DNA from: Flavipsychrobacter stenotrophus
GTDB lineage: Bacteria > Bacteroidota > Bacteroidia > Chitinophagales > Chitinophagaceae
DNA: 7,345 bases
NCBI GenBank assembly: GCA_947371715.1
Contig: CANBQQ010000157.1
Coordinates: forward strand, 1 to 7,345
Reading direction: 5' to 3'
Shown here: piece after piece, positions 5,660 to 7,345 of the stretch
Layout of the letters: each line of letters starts with the position of its first letter
Numbering within the stretch: the first letter of the stretch is position 1
Program-made: the position numbers and the translations under genes
Notes under the pieces: generated by a model
What the model saw: the letters and a program-made list of their open reading frames with translations, nothing else
What the model was told of the DNA's origin: nothing
Database searches by the model: none

Positions 5660-6478
5660 ATGTCCTTATACGATAAGATACAGACCACCGCTGAATTCAT
5701 CAAAACCAAAATAAAGAATACCCCTACAACCGGCATTATATTAGGCAGTGGCCTGGGCGGATTGATCGACATGATCGAAAAAGAAACCGAGATACACTAC
5801 TCTGAGATACCAAACTTTCCTGTATCAACAGTACAGGGCCACGACGGCAAACTGGTATTTGGCAAGATCGGCAATAAACAGGTAATACTGATGGCCGGCC
5901 GATTCCATTATTACGAAGGCTACAGCATGGAAGAAGTAACCTTCCCAGTACGTGTGATGAAGGCACTTGGTGTAGATACTGTGTTCGTTTCCAATGCTTC
6001 AGGTGGTACTAATCCAACTTTTAAAATAGGTGATCTGATGATCATCGAAGACCATATTAACCTGTTTCCAGAGCATCCTTTGCGTGGACCGAATGACGAG
6101 CGCCTGGGTGTGCGCTTCCTGGACATGAGCGCCGCTTATGATAAAGGATTGATAGCTCTAGGTAAAGAAATAGCTGCAGAACACGGCATAAACATTCGCA
6201 CAGGCGTATATACCGGACTACAAGGTCCAACATTTGAAACACCGGCTGAATACATATGGCTACACCGCAATGGTGGTGATGCCGTAGGCATGAGCACAGT
6301 ACCGGAGATCATAGTAGCCCGCCATGGTGGCATGAAGGTTTTTGGCATAAGCGTAATTACCGATCTGGGTGTTACTGATGTACCGGTTATCATTACGCAT
6401 GAAGAAGTGCTGGAGGCCGCTAACGCAGCCGCTCCTAAAATGGCAGGATTGGTTGAGGCCATGATCAGGAGAATGTAA
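5660..6478 (+). CDS. punA: Purine nucleoside phosphorylase (trimeric, PNP/MTAP family)
   Basis: This enzyme splits purine (deoxy)nucleosides with phosphate into free base and (deoxy)ribose-1-phosphate, for purine salvage in the cytoplasm. At 272 residues it has the usual trimeric PNP length. Motifs by residue: GIILGSGLGG (25-34) with the phosphate-binding Ser30; VQGHDG with H61; GRFHYYEGY (80-88) with R81, H83 and Y85; SNASGGTNP (111-119); GPTFETPAE (189-197) with F192 and E193; VGMSTVPE (209-216) with the ribose-contacting M211 and S212; and HEEV with H247. All phosphate and sugar contacts known from human PNP are present. The base-recognition Asn243 of human PNP is Asp235 here (SVITDLGV). 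The start ATG at 5660 follows a very A/T-rich leader. I saw no full promoter pair; GATATTTG at 5614-5621 is a weak -7 candidate. The porin gene follows 60 bases downstream on the same strand and may be co-transcribed. The symbol follows the Gram-positive name for this family. Confidence 0.95.
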   Translation: MSLYDKIQTTAEFIKTKIKNTPTTGIILGSGLGGLIDMIEKETEIHYSEIPNFPVSTVQGHDGKLVFGKIGNKQVILMAGRFHYYEGYSMEEVTFPVRVMKALGVDTVFVSNASGGTNPTFKIGDLMIIEDHINLFPEHPLRGPNDERLGVRFLDMSAAYDKGLIALGKEIAAEHGINIRTGVYTGLQGPTFETPAEYIWLHRNGGDAVGMSTVPEIIVARHGGMKVFGISVITDLGVTDVPVIITHEEVLEAANAAAPKMAGLVEAMIRRM

Positions 6479-6538
6479 ATTGTCATACTTCGATTTTTAC
6501 AAATCTGCTTATCGAACAAATAATATAATCACCACCTA

Positions 6539-7321
6539 TTGAAATTTATAAGGGCCATATCTTTTTCCAGATTGTTACCGGTCATAGCATTATTGTTATG
6601 TGGTGGCGCAATGCATGCGCAGACCCATACCACTATGCCCAGCGGTAGCCAAAGAGATACGAGCGCTAATAAATCCAATACCAATACCTGGAAGAGCGAA
6701 GATGCAAACCTTTACTATGAAGTATTGGGATCGGCCAAATTGCTCACTCCCGATACCAGCCTGCACAATTTCCAGCGAAGGCCTTTTGTGCAGTCATGGG
6801 CGCGCGACCTGGGTAATCCCGGCAGCCCTATTTACAATCTTGCATTTACTCCCGATTACCGTGTAGGTCCATCATTAGGGTATCATATTTTTGATTCTTA
6901 TCGTTTCAACCTCGATTCGCTCCAATATTATAATACAAACAGGCCATACTCGGTATTTAACTACACACTGGGCAGTAAGCTGGAACAAGTGGCAGGTGTA
7001 CTGCACACGCAGAATATAAAACCGAACTGGAATTTTATGGTCGAATACCGTAAGGTAAACGCGCCGGGATTTTATAAGGTAAATAGAAACAACACTGACA
7101 ACTTTGCCTTCTCCACCAATTTCAAAAGTCTGAATAAGCGCTATACTATGTATGCCGGCATGGTATACAACAAACAGCAGCACGATGAGAACGGCGGCAT
7201 TGTGAATGACAGCGAACTGAATGACCTTACCCAAGATATGAAGGGTACGATGATCCGAAGGACGTACATCCTGGCGGGTTTCCCCTCCCGCCAGGTTTTG
7301 ATTCTTCTAGCGAATTTATGA
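6539..7321 (+). CDS. Putative outer-membrane porin, N-terminal part only (truncated or frame-disrupted)
   Basis: The protein starts with TTG at 6539 (in-frame TAA at 6521-6523, no ATG between) and has a clear Sec signal peptide: KFIRAISFSR, a hydrophobic run LLPVIALLL, then a likely cleavage after AMHA at residue 27. A low-complexity Ser/Thr/Asn linker (31-52) follows. The body has the look of the Bacteroidetes 'putative porin' beta-barrel family: LLTPDTSLHNFQRRPF (68-83), LGNPGSPIYNLAF (91-103), alternating strands such as NWNFMVEYRKV and YTMYAGMVYNKQ, and a loop ENGGIVND (217-224). Known members are, as far as I recall, about 600 residues or more, whereas this frame stops at residue 260. 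The last 20 or so residues (ILAGFPSRQVLILLANL) do not look like porin strands and are encoded across a terminator-like hairpin. Another frame stays open from 7225 to the window edge. A frameshift, an insertion or a real truncation are all possible. Confidence 0.75.
   Translation: MKFIRAISFSRLLPVIALLLCGGAMHAQTHTTMPSGSQRDTSANKSNTNTWKSEDANLYYEVLGSAKLLTPDTSLHNFQRRPFVQSWARDLGNPGSPIYNLAFTPDYRVGPSLGYHIFDSYRFNLDSLQYYNTNRPYSVFNYTLGSKLEQVAGVLHTQNIKPNWNFMVEYRKVNAPGFYKVNRNNTDNFAFSTNFKSLNKRYTMYAGMVYNKQQHDENGGIVNDSELNDLTQDMKGTMIRRTYILAGFPSRQVLILLANL
7270..7299 (+). terminator. Hairpin with T-tract inside the 3' end of the porin frame
   Basis: CCTGGCGGG (7270-7278) is an exact inverted repeat of CCCGCCAGG (7287-7295) around an eight-base loop, followed by TTTT. 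This is a good intrinsic-terminator shape on the plus strand. It lies inside the open frame, ahead of the TGA at 7319-7321, which is unexpected. It could instead be a hairpin belonging to an inserted element or a REP-like unit. Confidence 0.6.
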
Positions 7322-7345
7322 TCATAAGTCCTGAATGGTATCCAT

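Noticed and set aside
6136..6519. Minus-strand open frame of 127 codons
   Set aside because: It is antisense to conserved PNP motifs and looks like a shadow.
7243..7260. 5' boundary of a group II intron in the porin gene
   Set aside because: No GTGYG-type boundary is visible and no intron domains or reverse transcriptase fall inside the window.
7316..7327. 12-bp palindrome TTATGATCATAA
   Set aside because: It is short, AT-rich and near the window end; chance is a sufficient explanation.

Overview
The window looks like chromosomal DNA from a Bacteroidetes bacterium, probably near the Chitinophagaceae/Sphingobacteriia. Three things suggest this. First, the proteins are close to that phylum's versions, including a long HflX, a degenerate arginase-family protein and a 'putative porin'. 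Second, the promoter-like sites fit the Bacteroidetes pattern TTG-N17-23-TAnnTTTG rather than the sigma70 consensus. Third, start codons follow A/T-rich leaders with no clear Shine-Dalgarno. This assignment comes from recognising families and motifs by eye; no search was run.

Layout. Positions 1-440 hold the 3' end of accD (fatty acid synthesis), followed by a perfect 17-bp stem-loop and a short 8-bp tandem repeat that runs into the TTG start of smpB (545-994, trans-translation). A strong hairpin at 997-1030 separates smpB from a convergent, soluble PAS histidine kinase (1077-2159, minus). Next come four minus-strand units, each with recognisable signals: the kinase, an 81-residue CPHC protein (2479-2724), the ribosome-associated GTPase hflX (2878-4062) and an arginase-superfamily protein (4304-5425). 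The small gene and hflX each end in a textbook intrinsic terminator. Between hflX and the arginase-like gene lie a REP-like palindrome cluster, an 18-bp direct duplication that forms part of the predicted hflX promoter, and a 7-bp A-rich tandem repeat. A divergent spacer leads to a plus-strand pair: purine nucleoside phosphorylase (5660-6478) and the N-terminal part of an outer-membrane putative porin (6539-7321). The porin reading frame ends early, next to a terminator-like hairpin, while another frame stays open to the window edge.

Most of the content is housekeeping: lipid synthesis, ribosome rescue, ribosome recycling or stress GTPase, and purine salvage. I see no defence locus, CRISPR array, transposase or obvious novel multi-gene system. 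The points most worth following are: loss of one of the two manganese sites in the arginase-like protein; an Asn-to-Asp change at the purine-recognition position of the PNP; three genes starting with TTG, two of them directly beside short tandem repeats; the hflX promoter built on a duplication; the REP-like cluster; and the abnormal end of the porin gene.
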